Origin: Flavobacterium hungaricum
Lineage (GTDB): Bacteria; Bacteroidota; Bacteroidia; Flavobacteriales; Flavobacteriaceae
Assembly: GCF_015182285.1 (NCBI RefSeq)
Contig: NZ_PRDM01000006.1
Location: forward strand, 455,152-519,151
Length of the DNA: 64,000 nt
Direction: 5' to 3'
The notes beneath the pieces were generated by a model. The model made no database searches and was not told where the DNA came from. It saw nothing but the letters and a program-made list of their open reading frames with translations. Position numbers and translations under genes: made by a program. The first letter of the stretch is position 1; every line of letters starts with the position of its first letter. Positions 40,862-49,878 of this stretch are shown piece by piece.

Positions 40862-41815
40862 TTATTTTCTTTTGATTACTCTTTCTACAGCTTCAACAAT
40901 CGCTTGGTTGTTAAGTTTGTATTTTTCCATTAATTGCTCAGGAGTTCCAGACTCACCAAAACTATCTTGTACTGCTACAAATTCTTGAGGAGCCGGCTGG
41001 TTTAAAGCCAAAACTCTAGATACGCTTTCTCCAAGACCTCCAAGGATATTGTGTTCTTCTGCCGTAACCACACATTTTGTTTTAGAGATTGATTTTAAAA
41101 TCGCTTCTTCGTCAAGAGGTTTGATAGTATGGATGTTGATTACTTCCGCAGAAATTCCTTTTGCTTCTAGAGCTTCTGCAGCAATAATTGCTTCCCAAAC
41201 TAAATGTCCAGTTGCAATGATGGTAACATCAGTTCCTTCGTTTAATAAAATAGCTTTTCCGATTACGAAAGGTTCGTCAGCAGGTGTAAAGTTTGCTACA
41301 ACTGGACGTCCGAAACGTAAATAAGCCGGTCCGTGGTGATCTGCCAATGCAATTGTAGCCGCTTTTGTCTGGTTGTAATCACAAGTATTGATTACGGTCA
41401 TTCCAGGCAGCATTTTCATTAAACCGATATCTTCTAAGATTTGGTGTGTTGCTCCGTCTTCTCCTAGTGTTAAACCAGCGTGAGAAGCACAGATTTTTAC
41501 ATTTTTATCAGAATAAGCAACAGATTGACGAATTTGATCGTAAACTCTTCCTGTAGAGAAGTTAGCAAAAGTTCCTGTAAAAGGAATTTTTCCTCCGATA
41601 GTTAAACCTGCAGCGATTCCGATCATGTTTGCCTCAGCAATTCCGATTTGGAAAAAACGCTCCGGGTGATTTTTTTTGAAATCGTCAAATTTTAACGATC
41701 CAATTAAATCAGCACATAATGCTACTACATTTTCGTTTTTTTGACCTAATTCTGTCATTCCCGCTCCAAAACCAGAACGAGTATCTTTGCTTCCTGTATT
41801 TGTATATTTTTTCAT
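40862..41815 (-). CDS. Transketolase C-terminal subunit
   Basis: This 317-residue protein corresponds to the pyrimidine-binding and C-terminal domains of transketolase. It has the TRSGFGAGMTELG start, GIAEANMIGIAAGL (the Glu that activates TPP), HAGLTLGEDGATHQ and a transketolase_C domain (KTKCVVTAEEHNILGGLGE). Together with the N-terminal subunit encoded just upstream, it moves two-carbon ketol units between sugar phosphates in the pentose phosphate pathway. Split transketolases are usual in some bacteria and archaea. The 88-bp gap suggests co-transcription. Confidence 0.95.
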   Translation of the reverse strand: MKKYTNTGSKDTRSGFGAGMTELGQKNENVVALCADLIGSLKFDDFKKNHPERFFQIGIAEANMIGIAAGLTIGGKIPFTGTFANFSTGRVYDQIRQSVAYSDKNVKICASHAGLTLGEDGATHQILEDIGLMKMLPGMTVINTCDYNQTKAATIALADHHGPAYLRFGRPVVANFTPADEPFVIGKAILLNEGTDVTIIATGHLVWEAIIAAEALEAKGISAEVINIHTIKPLDEEAILKSISKTKCVVTAEEHNILGGLGESVSRVLALNQPAPQEFVAVQDSFGESGTPEQLMEKYKLNNQAIVEAVERVIKRK

Positions 41816-41903
41816 TGTTTATCTTTTGAGGTTCTAAGTTTTTCAGTTGCTAAGGTTCAGAGCTTTTTTTCGGAACATTTTATACTGAATACTGAACACT
41901 TTT

Positions 41904-42755
41904 TTAATAGTCTACTTGGTCTTTAGAGTAATTTTGAGCTAATGCTGCTGCTAACTGGTCGTTGTTTGGTGCTTTTCCGTGCCAAGCATGCGTATGCATC
42001 ATAAAGTCTACTCCGTTACCCATTTCAGTATGTAATAGAATACAAACTGGTTTTCCTTTTCCTGTTCTAGATTTAGCATCTGTTAAACCAGCAAGGATTG
42101 CATCGATGTTGTTTCCTTCTGCAATTTCTATAACATCCCAGTCAAAAGCTTCAAATTTAGCGCGAAGACTTCCCATTGGCAGAACTTCATCAGTTGTTCC
42201 GTCAATTTGTTTTCCGTTAACGTCAACTGTTGCGATGATGTTATCTACTTTTTTTGCAGAAGCATACATGATCGCTTCCCAGTTTTGACCTTCTTGTAAT
42301 TCTCCGTCACCGTGAAGTGTGAAAACTAAATGATTGTCTCCATTTAATTTTTTTGCTTGTGCTGCTCCAAGAGCTACAGATAAACCTTGTCCTAATGAAC
42401 CAGACGCAATACGAACTCCAGGAAGACCTTCGTGAGTTGTTGGGTGTCCTTGTAAACGAGAATTTAATAATCTAAAAGTAGCAAGTTCTGATATAGGGAA
42501 ATAACCGCTGCGTGCTAAAACGCTGTAAAAAACCGGCGAAATATGTCCGTTTGAAAGGAAGAAAACATCTTCTCCAATTCCGTTCATATCAAAACCTTCT
42601 TTACGGTCCATAATATTTTGATATAGTGTAACCAAAAATTCAGTACAACCTAGTGATCCGCCTGGATGACCAGAGTTAACAGCATGTACCATACGAAGAA
42701 TATCTCTTCTTACTTGGATAGTTAAATCGCTTAATTGTTGTGTGTTAGGCTTCAT
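41904..42755 (-). CDS. Transketolase N-terminal subunit
   Basis: This 283-residue protein covers the TPP diphosphate-binding domain: NSGHPGGSLGCTEFLV, GHISPVFYSVL, GSLGQGLSVALGAA, and the GDGELQEGQNWEA metal and TPP motif (GDGx22-28N type). It forms a complex with the C-terminal subunit encoded 88 bp downstream. A start at 42755 puts MKPNTQQLSDLTIQ at the N-terminus, as in homologues. Confidence 0.95.
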   Translation of the reverse strand: MKPNTQQLSDLTIQVRRDILRMVHAVNSGHPGGSLGCTEFLVTLYQNIMDRKEGFDMNGIGEDVFFLSNGHISPVFYSVLARSGYFPISELATFRLLNSRLQGHPTTHEGLPGVRIASGSLGQGLSVALGAAQAKKLNGDNHLVFTLHGDGELQEGQNWEAIMYASAKKVDNIIATVDVNGKQIDGTTDEVLPMGSLRAKFEAFDWDVIEIAEGNNIDAILAGLTDAKSRTGKGKPVCILLHTEMGNGVDFMMHTHAWHGKAPNNDQLAAALAQNYSKDQVDY

Positions 42756-42943
42756 TTTGTATATAAAAGTTTAAACTGTAGCAAAAGTAAAGGTTATTTT
42801 GCGGGCTGACAAATGATTTTCTGCTTTAGTTTAGAACAATTGTTAAATTCTGGATATTTTTTTATTGATCTGCAAAAAATGATTAAAATGTAATACAGAG
42901 TAGCTAAAAAACGGGACACCGATTAAATGAAAAATTATCGGCC

Positions 42944-42986
42944 GCGAATTCACGAATTCCGTTTCATGATAAATTCGTGAATTTGC
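42944..42986. repeat. Inverted repeat with GCGAATTCACGAATT arms
   Basis: Arm 42944-42958 pairs with 42972-42986 (one mismatch). It lies in the spacer upstream of the transketolase genes, alongside the CAGATT-type palindrome, and looks like a dispersed intergenic repeat. Confidence 0.6.
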
Positions 42987-43001
42987 AGAAAAAAAAATAA
43001 T

Positions 43002-43065
43002 GCCACAGATTCCAGGATTAAGATGATTTAAAAAAAAACCGGTCTTAATCTGTAAAATCTGTGGC
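43002..43065. repeat. Inverted repeat of the CAGATT family, copy 2
   Basis: GCCACAGATT at 43002-43011 pairs with AATCTGTGGC at 43056-43065, and ATTAAGA at 43017-43023 with TCTTAAT at 43043-43049. It is related to the repeat at 6909-7030. The spacer 42756-43086 has no gene that I can support. Confidence 0.7.
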
Positions 43066-43086
43066 AAAAAATAGGTGACTATAATT

Positions 43087-43389
43087 TTACTTGGTATCGC
43101 TTTCGCTGTAAAAATTATTTTCTTCATCCTCAGAACCGATTTCTTCTTGTTCGTCATCAAGTTCTGCGCCTGGAATATCTAAATCATTTCCTAGCTTATC
43201 GCTGTTTTGTTTCCATTCGTGATTGTCTTCTGGAAGAATGGTTCTTTCTCCAGAAATTCCTTCTGGGTCTATATCTTCCAGTTCTTCATCCTGATTGTAG
43301 ATGTCTTCGTTCGCTGGGTAATCTAAGTTGTCAAGATTTCGTTCGATTCTGTCTTCAGTTGTTTCGTCTCTTTTGTCTGAATTTATCAT
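43087..43389 (-). CDS. Small acidic hypothetical protein
   Basis: This 100-residue soluble protein is strongly acidic, dominated by Asp, Glu and Asn (NEDIYNQDEELEDIDPEG, AELDDEQEEIGSEDEENN), and probably intrinsically disordered. It begins MINSDKRDETTEDRIERN. There is no catalytic motif. It is single, between a palindrome-rich spacer and the promoter region of tgt. Small acidic proteins like this recur in flavobacteria; function unknown. Confidence 0.6.
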   Translation of the reverse strand: MINSDKRDETTEDRIERNLDNLDYPANEDIYNQDEELEDIDPEGISGERTILPEDNHEWKQNSDKLGNDLDIPGAELDDEQEEIGSEDEENNFYSESDTK

Positions 43390-43513
43390 GATTTCTAAAT
43401 TTAATTGTTGTTTAAGAGTATTAAAATTAAGGAATCAGTACGATTGTCATGTTACATTATCATGATGAAGTTGTTGTAGTTTTTACATTAGATCTTAAGG
43501 AAATACCTGCTGG

Positions 43514-43598
43514 CTGCGTTAGGGATTGAGGCGGTATCCTTTTATGGAGTGAAACGGAATAAAAGATATAGCCGAAAGCCCGACCCTTGGGGAACGCC
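43514..43598 (+). ncRNA. Structured RNA-like element, copy 1
   Basis: The folded form has an outer helix GCGTT/AACGC (43516-43520 with 43593-43597) and P1 GGG/CCC (43522-43524 with 43579-43581). An internal loop ATTGA / GAAAG follows. P2 is GGC/GCC, then TATC/GATA, then TTTTAT/ATAAAA. Loop sequences recur in the copy at 63885-63948, while P1 differs by compensatory changes. It could be the Rfam Flavo-1 motif, but this is from memory. Transcription direction is inferred from the shared orientation of the motif. Confidence 0.55.
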
Positions 43599-43608
43599 TT
43601 AAAAAAGT

Positions 43609-43700
43609 TGGAAGTTAGAGGTTAGAAGTTAGAGGTTAGAAGTTAGATGTTTCAAGTTTCAGGTTTCATGTTTCATGTTCAAGTTTGAAGTTTCAGGTTT
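43609..43700. repeat. Low-complexity GTTAGAAG and TTTCAGG repeats
   Basis: Repeats of GTTAGA(A/G) run from about 43614 to 43648, followed by degenerate TTTCA(A/G)GT units to 43700. The second type recurs in inverted orientation at 44944-45030, on the far side of tgt. The 43390-43805 spacer contains no gene that I can support. Confidence 0.6.
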
Positions 43701-43777
43701 TTATTGGGGTGTTTGGAATTATCTTATTATTCTAATTGACAAATTTTCTAATTAATTAAATTTTCCTCAAATTAAAC

Positions 43778-43785
43778 TATCTTTG
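43778..43785 (+). promoter_or_regulatory. Promoter -7 box for tgt
   Basis: TATCTTTG fits TAnnTTTG and lies 20 bp before the tgt start. No clear -33 box at standard spacing. Confidence 0.5.
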
Positions 43786-43805
43786 CGCTCTGAAAAAAGA
43801 AACAG

Positions 43806-44936
43806 ATGAAGTTTGATTTATTACAAAAAGATCCGCAGTCTAAAGCTAGAGCGGGGAGTATTACTACAGATCACGGAGTTATAGAAACTCCTATTTTTAT
43901 GCCTGTTGGAACTGTGGCTTCTGTAAAGGGAGTGCACCAGCGTGAACTTAAAGACGATATTAATCCGGATATTATTCTGGGAAATACTTACCATTTGTAT
44001 TTACGTCCGCAAACCGAAATTTTGGAGAAAGCGGGTGGATTGCATAAATTCATGAATTGGGATCGTAATATTTTGACCGATTCTGGCGGATATCAAGTAT
44101 ATTCGCTTTCTTCTAATAGAAAAATTAAAGAAGAAGGGGTAAAATTTAAATCACATATTGACGGTTCGTATCATTTTTTTACGCCAGAAAATGTAATGGA
44201 AATTCAACGTACTATTGGAGCTGATATTATTATGGCTTTTGATGAGTGCACGCCTTATCCTTGCGATTACAGATATGCGCAGCGCTCGATGCACATGACA
44301 CACCGCTGGCTGGATCGTTGTATCAATCACTTAGATAAAGTGCCTTACAAATACGGTTACGAGCAAACGTTTTTTCCGATTGTTCAGGGAAGTACTTATA
44401 AAGATTTACGCCGCCAGTCTGCAGAATATATTGCAAACGCGGGACAGCAGGGAAATGCCATTGGCGGATTGTCTGTTGGGGAGCCGGCAGAAGAAATGTA
44501 TGCTATGACTGAGGTAGTGTGCGAAATTCTTCCTGAAGATAAACCTCGTTATTTAATGGGTGTGGGAACTCCTATAAATATTTTGGAAAATATTGCGTTA
44601 GGAATTGATATGTTTGATTGCGTTATGCCGACAAGAAATGCCAGAAATGGAATGTTGTTTACAGCAAACGGAACGATTAATATAAAGAACAAAAAGTGGG
44701 AAGCTGATTTTTCTCCAATCGATGAAATGGGGCATACTTTTGTGGATACTGAATATACAAAAGCTTATTTACGTCATTTATTTGCTGCAAATGAATATTT
44801 AGGAAAACAAATTGCTACTATTCATAATCTTGGTTTTTATATGTGGTTGGTTCGTGAAGCCAGAAAACATATCTTAGCTGGAGATTTTAGACCATGGAAA
44901 GAAATGATGGTCAAAAACATGAGTCAAAGACTTTAA
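43806..44936 (+). CDS. tgt: tRNA-guanine transglycosylase
   Basis: This 376-residue enzyme exchanges guanine at position 34 of tRNAs with GUN anticodons for the queuosine precursor preQ1. It has the LGNTYHLYLRP segment, TDSGGYQVYSL with the active-site Asp region, and MAFDECTPYP (the DECxxYP motif). GGLSVGEP and FDCVMPTRNARNG (the second catalytic region) follow. The zinc-binding cysteine cluster is only partly retained in the C-terminal end I can read. Length is standard. Confidence 0.95.
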   Translation: MKFDLLQKDPQSKARAGSITTDHGVIETPIFMPVGTVASVKGVHQRELKDDINPDIILGNTYHLYLRPQTEILEKAGGLHKFMNWDRNILTDSGGYQVYSLSSNRKIKEEGVKFKSHIDGSYHFFTPENVMEIQRTIGADIIMAFDECTPYPCDYRYAQRSMHMTHRWLDRCINHLDKVPYKYGYEQTFFPIVQGSTYKDLRRQSAEYIANAGQQGNAIGGLSVGEPAEEMYAMTEVVCEILPEDKPRYLMGVGTPINILENIALGIDMFDCVMPTRNARNGMLFTANGTINIKNKKWEADFSPIDEMGHTFVDTEYTKAYLRHLFAANEYLGKQIATIHNLGFYMWLVREARKHILAGDFRPWKEMMVKNMSQRL

Positions 44937-44943
44937 AAAAAGA

Positions 44944-45030
44944 GTTTCAAGTTTTTTAATTTCAAGTTTCAAATTACCTATAATGACCTGAAACTTGAAA
45001 CGTGAAACCTGAAACTTTTAAACTTGAAAC
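44944..45030. repeat. Low-complexity TTTCAAG/CTTGAAA repeats
   Basis: TTTCAAGTTT and AAACTTGAAA form a 10-bp hairpin around 44960-45000, within further copies of GAAACCTGAAAC. These are the inverted counterparts of the repeats at 43650-43700. The stretch lies between tgt and the LptF/G-type gene. Confidence 0.6.
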
Positions 45031-45039
45031 AAATTTTAT

Positions 45040-46128
45040 ATGTTATCAATAATAGATAAATACATCTTAAAAAGATATCTGGGAACTTTCTCTGTGATGT
45101 TACTTTTGTTTGCACCGATCGGAATCGTAATTGATGTTTCTGAGAAAGTAAATAAAATGCTGGAAAACAAAATTCCGTTTCCTGATATTGCTTTCTATTA
45201 TTACAATTTTACGATTTATTTTATCAATTCGCTTTTCCCGATCTTCTTGTTTTTGTCGGTAATCTGGTTTACTTCAAAGTTGGCTAACAACACAGAGATT
45301 ATTGCGATTTTGAGTTCAGGAATTTCGTTTACACGTTTCTTGCGTCCTTATATTATAGGTGCGACTATTGTGTCTCTTTTTGTGCTGCTGATGGGATTTT
45401 TTATTGTTCCCGCAGCAAGTGAAGGGTATAATAATTTTCGCTACACTTATTTAAAAGGAAATGGAAAGGAACTCATGCGGGGCGAAAACACGAATGTTTA
45501 CAGACAGATCAACGACCATGATTTTATCTTTGTAAACAGCTTTAATGAAGAATCTAAGACCGCTTTTAATTTTTCATTAGAACATTTTGAAAAAGAAAAA
45601 TTAACCTATAAAATTACGGCAAGCCGAATAAAATGGGATCCGAAGAAGAAAACGTATATTTTGTATGATTATACTAAAAGGACGGTTGGTGAATTAAATG
45701 ATGTTCTGGAAAAATCACCAGAAAAAACGATTCCGTTTAAATTTGAATTGGCAGATTTAACTCCGGTTGTCTACATTGCTGAAACATTGACTTTGGGTAA
45801 ATTAATCGATTTTATTGAAAAAGAACGCAAAAGAGGTTCTGGAAATATCAATACTTATCTGGTTGTGCTTTACAAAAAATACAGTGTGCCTGTGTCTGCT
45901 TTTATCTTGACGATTATTGCTGTTTCGGTTTCTTCTATGAAGCGAAGAGGCGGAATGGGAACGAATCTGGCAATCGGAATTGCAATTGCTTTCTCTTTTG
46001 TCTTTTTTGATAAAATCTTTGGTACACTTGCCGAAAAATCGACTTTCTCACCTTTAATAGCTGTCTGGTTCCCAAATATGGTTTTCGGAATTTTAGCGGT
46101 TTACTTACTACGCAATGCAAAACGATAA
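45040..46128 (+). CDS. LptF/LptG family permease (YjgP/YjgQ)
   Basis: This 362-residue inner-membrane protein opens with MLSIIDKYILKRYLGTF, the typical start of LptF/LptG. It has three N-terminal membrane helices, a periplasmic jellyroll-like domain (about 130-260) and three C-terminal helices. In the Lpt system it couples LptB ATP hydrolysis to lipopolysaccharide extraction. Bacteroidota often have several homologues, so LptF versus LptG cannot be decided here. Its end overlaps the EamA transporter start by 14 bp. Confidence 0.88.
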   Translation: MLSIIDKYILKRYLGTFSVMLLLFAPIGIVIDVSEKVNKMLENKIPFPDIAFYYYNFTIYFINSLFPIFLFLSVIWFTSKLANNTEIIAILSSGISFTRFLRPYIIGATIVSLFVLLMGFFIVPAASEGYNNFRYTYLKGNGKELMRGENTNVYRQINDHDFIFVNSFNEESKTAFNFSLEHFEKEKLTYKITASRIKWDPKKKTYILYDYTKRTVGELNDVLEKSPEKTIPFKFELADLTPVVYIAETLTLGKLIDFIEKERKRGSGNINTYLVVLYKKYSVPVSAFILTIIAVSVSSMKRRGGMGTNLAIGIAIAFSFVFFDKIFGTLAEKSTFSPLIAVWFPNMVFGILAVYLLRNAKR

Positions 46129-47005
46129 TTTAAAAAGTTATTTAAATCTTCATTTAATTGTTTTTATCTGGGGTTTTACGGCAATTTTGGGCGCTTTGAT
46201 TACAATTGATGCCGAAAATTTAGTTTGGTTCAGAATGCTTATCGCTGGAATTTTTCTTGGCGGATTTATTGCTTTTAAAAAACAGTCTTTTCAAGTTCCG
46301 ATGAAGGAATTTTTTAAACTAATTTTTGTTGGGTTGTTGATTGCCCTGCACTGGATTTTCTTTTTTAAAGCCATACATGTTTCCAATGTTTCCATTACAC
46401 TATCGATATTCTCATTAGGTGCTTTTTTTGCATCTTTATTAGAACCGTTATTTTACGGACGTAAGATATTATGGTATGAAGTTTTTTTTGGTCTGATAAT
46501 AATTGCGGGGCTGGCTTTGATCTTGCAGGTAGAAATTAAATACCTAACAGGCGTTTATTATGCGCTTGCGGCAATTATTTTAGGGGTTTTGTTTACGCTA
46601 ATGAATGGGAAATTGATTGCAGATCATGAACCTTCGGTAATTACTTTTTATGAGTTTGGTGCTGGTGTTTTTTTTATTTCTGTTTATTTTTTGTTTCAAG
46701 GAAAATTCACAGCAGATTTCTTTCAATTGTCCTTAAATAACTGGATTTTGTTGTTGGTTTTAGCGTCAGTTTGTACGGCTTATGCCTTTACTGCTTCGGT
46801 AAAAGTAATGCAGCGATTAACGCCTTACACAGTTATGTTAACCACTAATTTAGAGCCTGTTTACGGAATTATTTTAGCCTATTTTATTCTTGGCGGAAAA
46901 GAGAAAATGAGTGTCGAATTTTACATCGGGGCAGTCATAATAATTATTACCGTAATCCTAAACGGTGTTTTTAAACATTATCAGACTAAGAAAGAAAACT
47001 TGTAA
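46115..47005 (+). CDS. EamA/DMT-family transporter
   Basis: This 296-residue membrane protein has two EamA repeats of about five helices each, in the 10-helix layout of the drug/metabolite transporter superfamily. The C-terminal TTNLEPVYGIILAYFILGG segment is typical for the second repeat. Substrates of such transporters are amino acids, nucleosides or drugs; the one here is unknown. It overlaps the upstream permease gene by 14 bp, implying coupled translation. Confidence 0.88.
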   Translation: MQNDNLKSYLNLHLIVFIWGFTAILGALITIDAENLVWFRMLIAGIFLGGFIAFKKQSFQVPMKEFFKLIFVGLLIALHWIFFFKAIHVSNVSITLSIFSLGAFFASLLEPLFYGRKILWYEVFFGLIIIAGLALILQVEIKYLTGVYYALAAIILGVLFTLMNGKLIADHEPSVITFYEFGAGVFFISVYFLFQGKFTADFFQLSLNNWILLLVLASVCTAYAFTASVKVMQRLTPYTVMLTTNLEPVYGIILAYFILGGKEKMSVEFYIGAVIIIITVILNGVFKHYQTKKENL

Positions 47006-47077
47006 TAGTTTCCTTATTTTTAAATTGCATTTTTATACTTTAAATAACAATTAACTTCGCCAATGATATAATATTTT

Positions 47078-47085
47078 TATATTTG
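47078..47085 (+). promoter_or_regulatory. Promoter -7 box for accA
   Basis: TATATTTG fits TAnnTTTG and lies 32 bp before the accA start. No convincing -33 element. Confidence 0.55.
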
Positions 47086-47117
47086 CGGTTCGATTTACAA
47101 ACAAAATTCAAAAATCC

Positions 47118-48071
47118 ATGGAATATTTAGATTTTGAGCTTCCAATTAAAGAACTTGAAGAACAGTTAGAAAAGTGCGTAATTATTGGAAAAGAATCTGA
47201 TGTTGATGTAACGCCGACTTGCAAGGAAATCAACAAAAAATTAGAGCAAACTAAGAAAGATATATACAAAAACCTTACCGCTTGGCAGCGTGTACAATTG
47301 TCAAGACATCCAAATAGACCGTATACTTTAGACTATATCAAAGCAATCTGCGGCGATACTTTCTTAGAACTTCATGGAGACAGAGGTTTTAAAGATGATA
47401 AAGCGATGGTGGGCGGACTTGGAAAAGTAAATGGACAATCGTTTATGATTATCGGCCAGCAAAAAGGTTTTAATACAAAAACACGTCAATATCGTAATTT
47501 CGGTATGGCCAATCCAGAAGGATACCGTAAAGCTTTGCGTTTGATGAAAATGGCAGAGAAATTCGGAATCCCTGTTTTAACTTTGGTTGATACTCCGGGT
47601 GCTTACCCAGGACTTGAGGCAGAAGAAAGAGGACAAGGAGAAGCTATCGCTAGAAATATTTTTGAAATGGTTCGTCTGCAGGTGCCGATCATTACTATTA
47701 TCGTAGGTGAAGGTGCTTCTGGAGGAGCTTTAGGAATTGGTGTTGGAGATAAAGTATATATGTTAGAAAATACATGGTACTCTGTAATTTCTCCAGAATC
47801 GTGCTCTTCTATTTTATGGAAAAGCTGGGAGTACAAAGAGCGTGCAGCTGAAGCTCTTAAACTGACTTCTTCTGACATGAAAAAACAAAAATTAGTTGAT
47901 GATGTAATTCCAGAACCACTAGGAGGAGCACACTATGACCGTGAAACTACTTTTAAAACAGTTATAGAATACATCACTAAAGGATATAATGAATTAAAAG
48001 ATTTATCAACAGCCGACTTAATTGCCCAAAGAATGGACAAATACAGTAATATGGGCGAGTATAAAGAATAA
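47118..48071 (+). CDS. accA: Acetyl-CoA carboxylase carboxyltransferase subunit alpha
   Basis: This 317-residue protein starts MEYLDFELPIKELEEQLE and contains the carboxyltransferase core: QLSRHPNRPYTLDYI, LHGDRGFKDDKAMVGGLG and TPGAYPGLEAEERGQGEAIARN. It ends with the SPESCSSILWKSWEYKERAAEALKLT segment. With AccD it transfers CO2 from carboxybiotin to acetyl-CoA, the first committed step of fatty acid synthesis. Length and motifs fit AccA throughout. It has its own promoter and terminator. Confidence 0.96.
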   Translation: MEYLDFELPIKELEEQLEKCVIIGKESDVDVTPTCKEINKKLEQTKKDIYKNLTAWQRVQLSRHPNRPYTLDYIKAICGDTFLELHGDRGFKDDKAMVGGLGKVNGQSFMIIGQQKGFNTKTRQYRNFGMANPEGYRKALRLMKMAEKFGIPVLTLVDTPGAYPGLEAEERGQGEAIARNIFEMVRLQVPIITIIVGEGASGGALGIGVGDKVYMLENTWYSVISPESCSSILWKSWEYKERAAEALKLTSSDMKKQKLVDDVIPEPLGGAHYDRETTFKTVIEYITKGYNELKDLSTADLIAQRMDKYSNMGEYKE

Positions 48072-48089
48072 GTTCATGAAAATGAATGA

Positions 48090-48124
48090 AAAATCCGAAG
48101 CCTTACAGTTTCGGATTTTTTTTT
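48090..48124 (+). terminator. Terminator of accA
   Basis: AATCCGAA pairs with TTCGGATT, followed by nine T residues, about 20 bp after the accA stop. Confidence 0.88.
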
Positions 48125-48211
48125 GGTTATGAACAAACTGACCTTATTTATAAACAAATTTTAGTTATAACTCGATAGCAGATTTTTTGTAAATTTTGCT
48201 ACTTTCGCTAT

Positions 48212-49756
48212 ATGGAAAATTTCAAAAATGTAAACCCTGTAAAGGTTGATAAAACAACAATAATTAATCTCGAAAAAGGTAAATTACCTCCGCAAGTACT
48301 TGACTTAGAAGAAGCAGTTCTTGGGGCGATGATGATTGATAAAAAAGGGGTAGATGATGTAATTGATATTTTACAGCCCGACGCTTTTTACAAAGATGCA
48401 CACAAACATATTTTTGAAGCAATCTTGCAGCTTTTTACAGAAACACAGCCAATAGATTTATTGACGGTTTCTACTCAGTTAAAGAAAAATGGAAAGCTGG
48501 AATTGGCTGGAGGAGATTTTTATTTGATTCAGCTTACGCAGAAAATTGCTTCTTCTGCCCACATCGAATTTCACTCGCGTATTATTCTGCAAAAATTTAT
48601 TCAAAGAAGTTTGATTAGAATTTCTTCTGAAATTATTGAAGAATCTTATGACGAAACTACCGACGTATTTGATTTGTTGGACAAAGCCGAATCTAAACTA
48701 TATGAAGTAACACAAGGAAATATCAAACGTAGTTCTGAAACTGCTCAGAGTTTGGTTCTGCAGGCAAAGAAACGTATTGAAGAAATTGCTGGTAAAGAAG
48801 GATTGAGTGGTGTTGCGACTGGTTTTGAAAAATTGGACGAAGTAACTTCTGGATGGCAGCCTTCGGATTTAATTATTATTGCTGCTCGTCCGGGTATGGG
48901 TAAAACGGCTTTCGTACTTTCGATGGCAAGAAACGTTTCCATTCAGTTTGGGCATGCAGTAGCGGTATTTTCTCTGGAGATGGCGTCCGTACAGTTGATT
49001 ACAAGGCTTATTTCGTCTGAAACAGGATTGTCTTCTGAGAAATTAAGAACCGGAAAATTAGAAAAACACGAATGGGAACAGCTGAGTACAAAAGTAAAAG
49101 ACTTAGAAAAAGCACCATTATTTATTGATGATACACCTTCACTTTCGATATTCGATTTACGTGCAAAATGCCGTCGTTTGGCATCACAGCACGGAATCAA
49201 ATTGATTATTGTAGATTATTTGCAGTTAATGACTGCCGGAGGAAGCGGTAAAGGAGGCGGAAACCGTGAGCAGGAGATTTCGACTATTTCTCGAAACTTA
49301 AAAGCATTGGCAAAAGAGTTAAACGTTCCTGTAATTGCACTTTCGCAGTTATCGCGTGCCGTAGAGACCCGTGGATCTAGTAAAAGACCGCTGCTTTCGG
49401 ATCTTCGTGAATCTGGAGCGATTGAGCAGGATGCCGATATTGTATCGTTTATTTATCGTCCTGAATATTATAAGATTGAAGAATGGGATGATGATGAAGC
49501 ATCTCCAACTGCCGGACAAGCAGAGTTCATTATCGCAAAACACCGTAATGGTGGTCTAGAAAACATTCGTTTAAAATTCTTAGGACACTTAGGTAAATTT
49601 GATAATCTTGAAGATTTTACGGGAGGTTACGATGATTTACCTTCAAAAATGAATCATGACGACAATCCGTTTATTACTAAAAACCTGCCCTCGGCAAATG
49701 AAGCCTTTGGAAGTAATCTCAATGATGACGATGACGACAGCGATGTTCCATTTTAA
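48212..49756 (+). CDS. dnaB: Replicative DNA helicase
   Basis: This 514-residue protein has the DnaB N-terminal helical domain (LPPQVLDLEEAVLGAMMIDK, about 25-150), a linker and the RecA-like C-terminal ATPase domain. Key motifs are AARPGMGKTAF (Walker A, near residue 230), FSLEMASVQL, LIIVDYLQLM (Walker B) and LSQLSRAVETRGSSKRPLLSDLRESGAIEQDAD. It unwinds DNA at the replication fork as a hexamer. Length fits. It has an acidic C-terminal tail typical of Bacteroidota members. No intein is present. Confidence 0.96.
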   Translation: MENFKNVNPVKVDKTTIINLEKGKLPPQVLDLEEAVLGAMMIDKKGVDDVIDILQPDAFYKDAHKHIFEAILQLFTETQPIDLLTVSTQLKKNGKLELAGGDFYLIQLTQKIASSAHIEFHSRIILQKFIQRSLIRISSEIIEESYDETTDVFDLLDKAESKLYEVTQGNIKRSSETAQSLVLQAKKRIEEIAGKEGLSGVATGFEKLDEVTSGWQPSDLIIIAARPGMGKTAFVLSMARNVSIQFGHAVAVFSLEMASVQLITRLISSETGLSSEKLRTGKLEKHEWEQLSTKVKDLEKAPLFIDDTPSLSIFDLRAKCRRLASQHGIKLIIVDYLQLMTAGGSGKGGGNREQEISTISRNLKALAKELNVPVIALSQLSRAVETRGSSKRPLLSDLRESGAIEQDADIVSFIYRPEYYKIEEWDDDEASPTAGQAEFIIAKHRNGGLENIRLKFLGHLGKFDNLEDFTGGYDDLPSKMNHDDNPFITKNLPSANEAFGSNLNDDDDDSDVPF

Positions 49757-49764
49757 TAAAATGT

Positions 49765-49792
49765 TAAGCCTTATTTTTAAGGCTTTTTTTAT
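49765..49792 (+). terminator. Terminator of dnaB
   Basis: AAGCCTTA pairs with TAAGGCTT across a 4-nt T-rich loop and is followed by T residues, 10 bp after the dnaB stop. Confidence 0.88.
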
Positions 49793-49878
49793 GCTTAATT
49801 ATTATTTTTCTTAATAAAAAAATGTAGCTTAGCTAAACCAATTATAAATTTATTAATTAACCAAAAACAAAATTAATT

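Noticed and set aside
41049..41324. Plus-strand frame in the transketolase gene
   Set aside because: Antisense shadow of the C-terminal subunit.
43609..43700. Possible CRISPR array
   Set aside because: Units are short, directly adjacent and degenerate, without unique spacers or cas genes.
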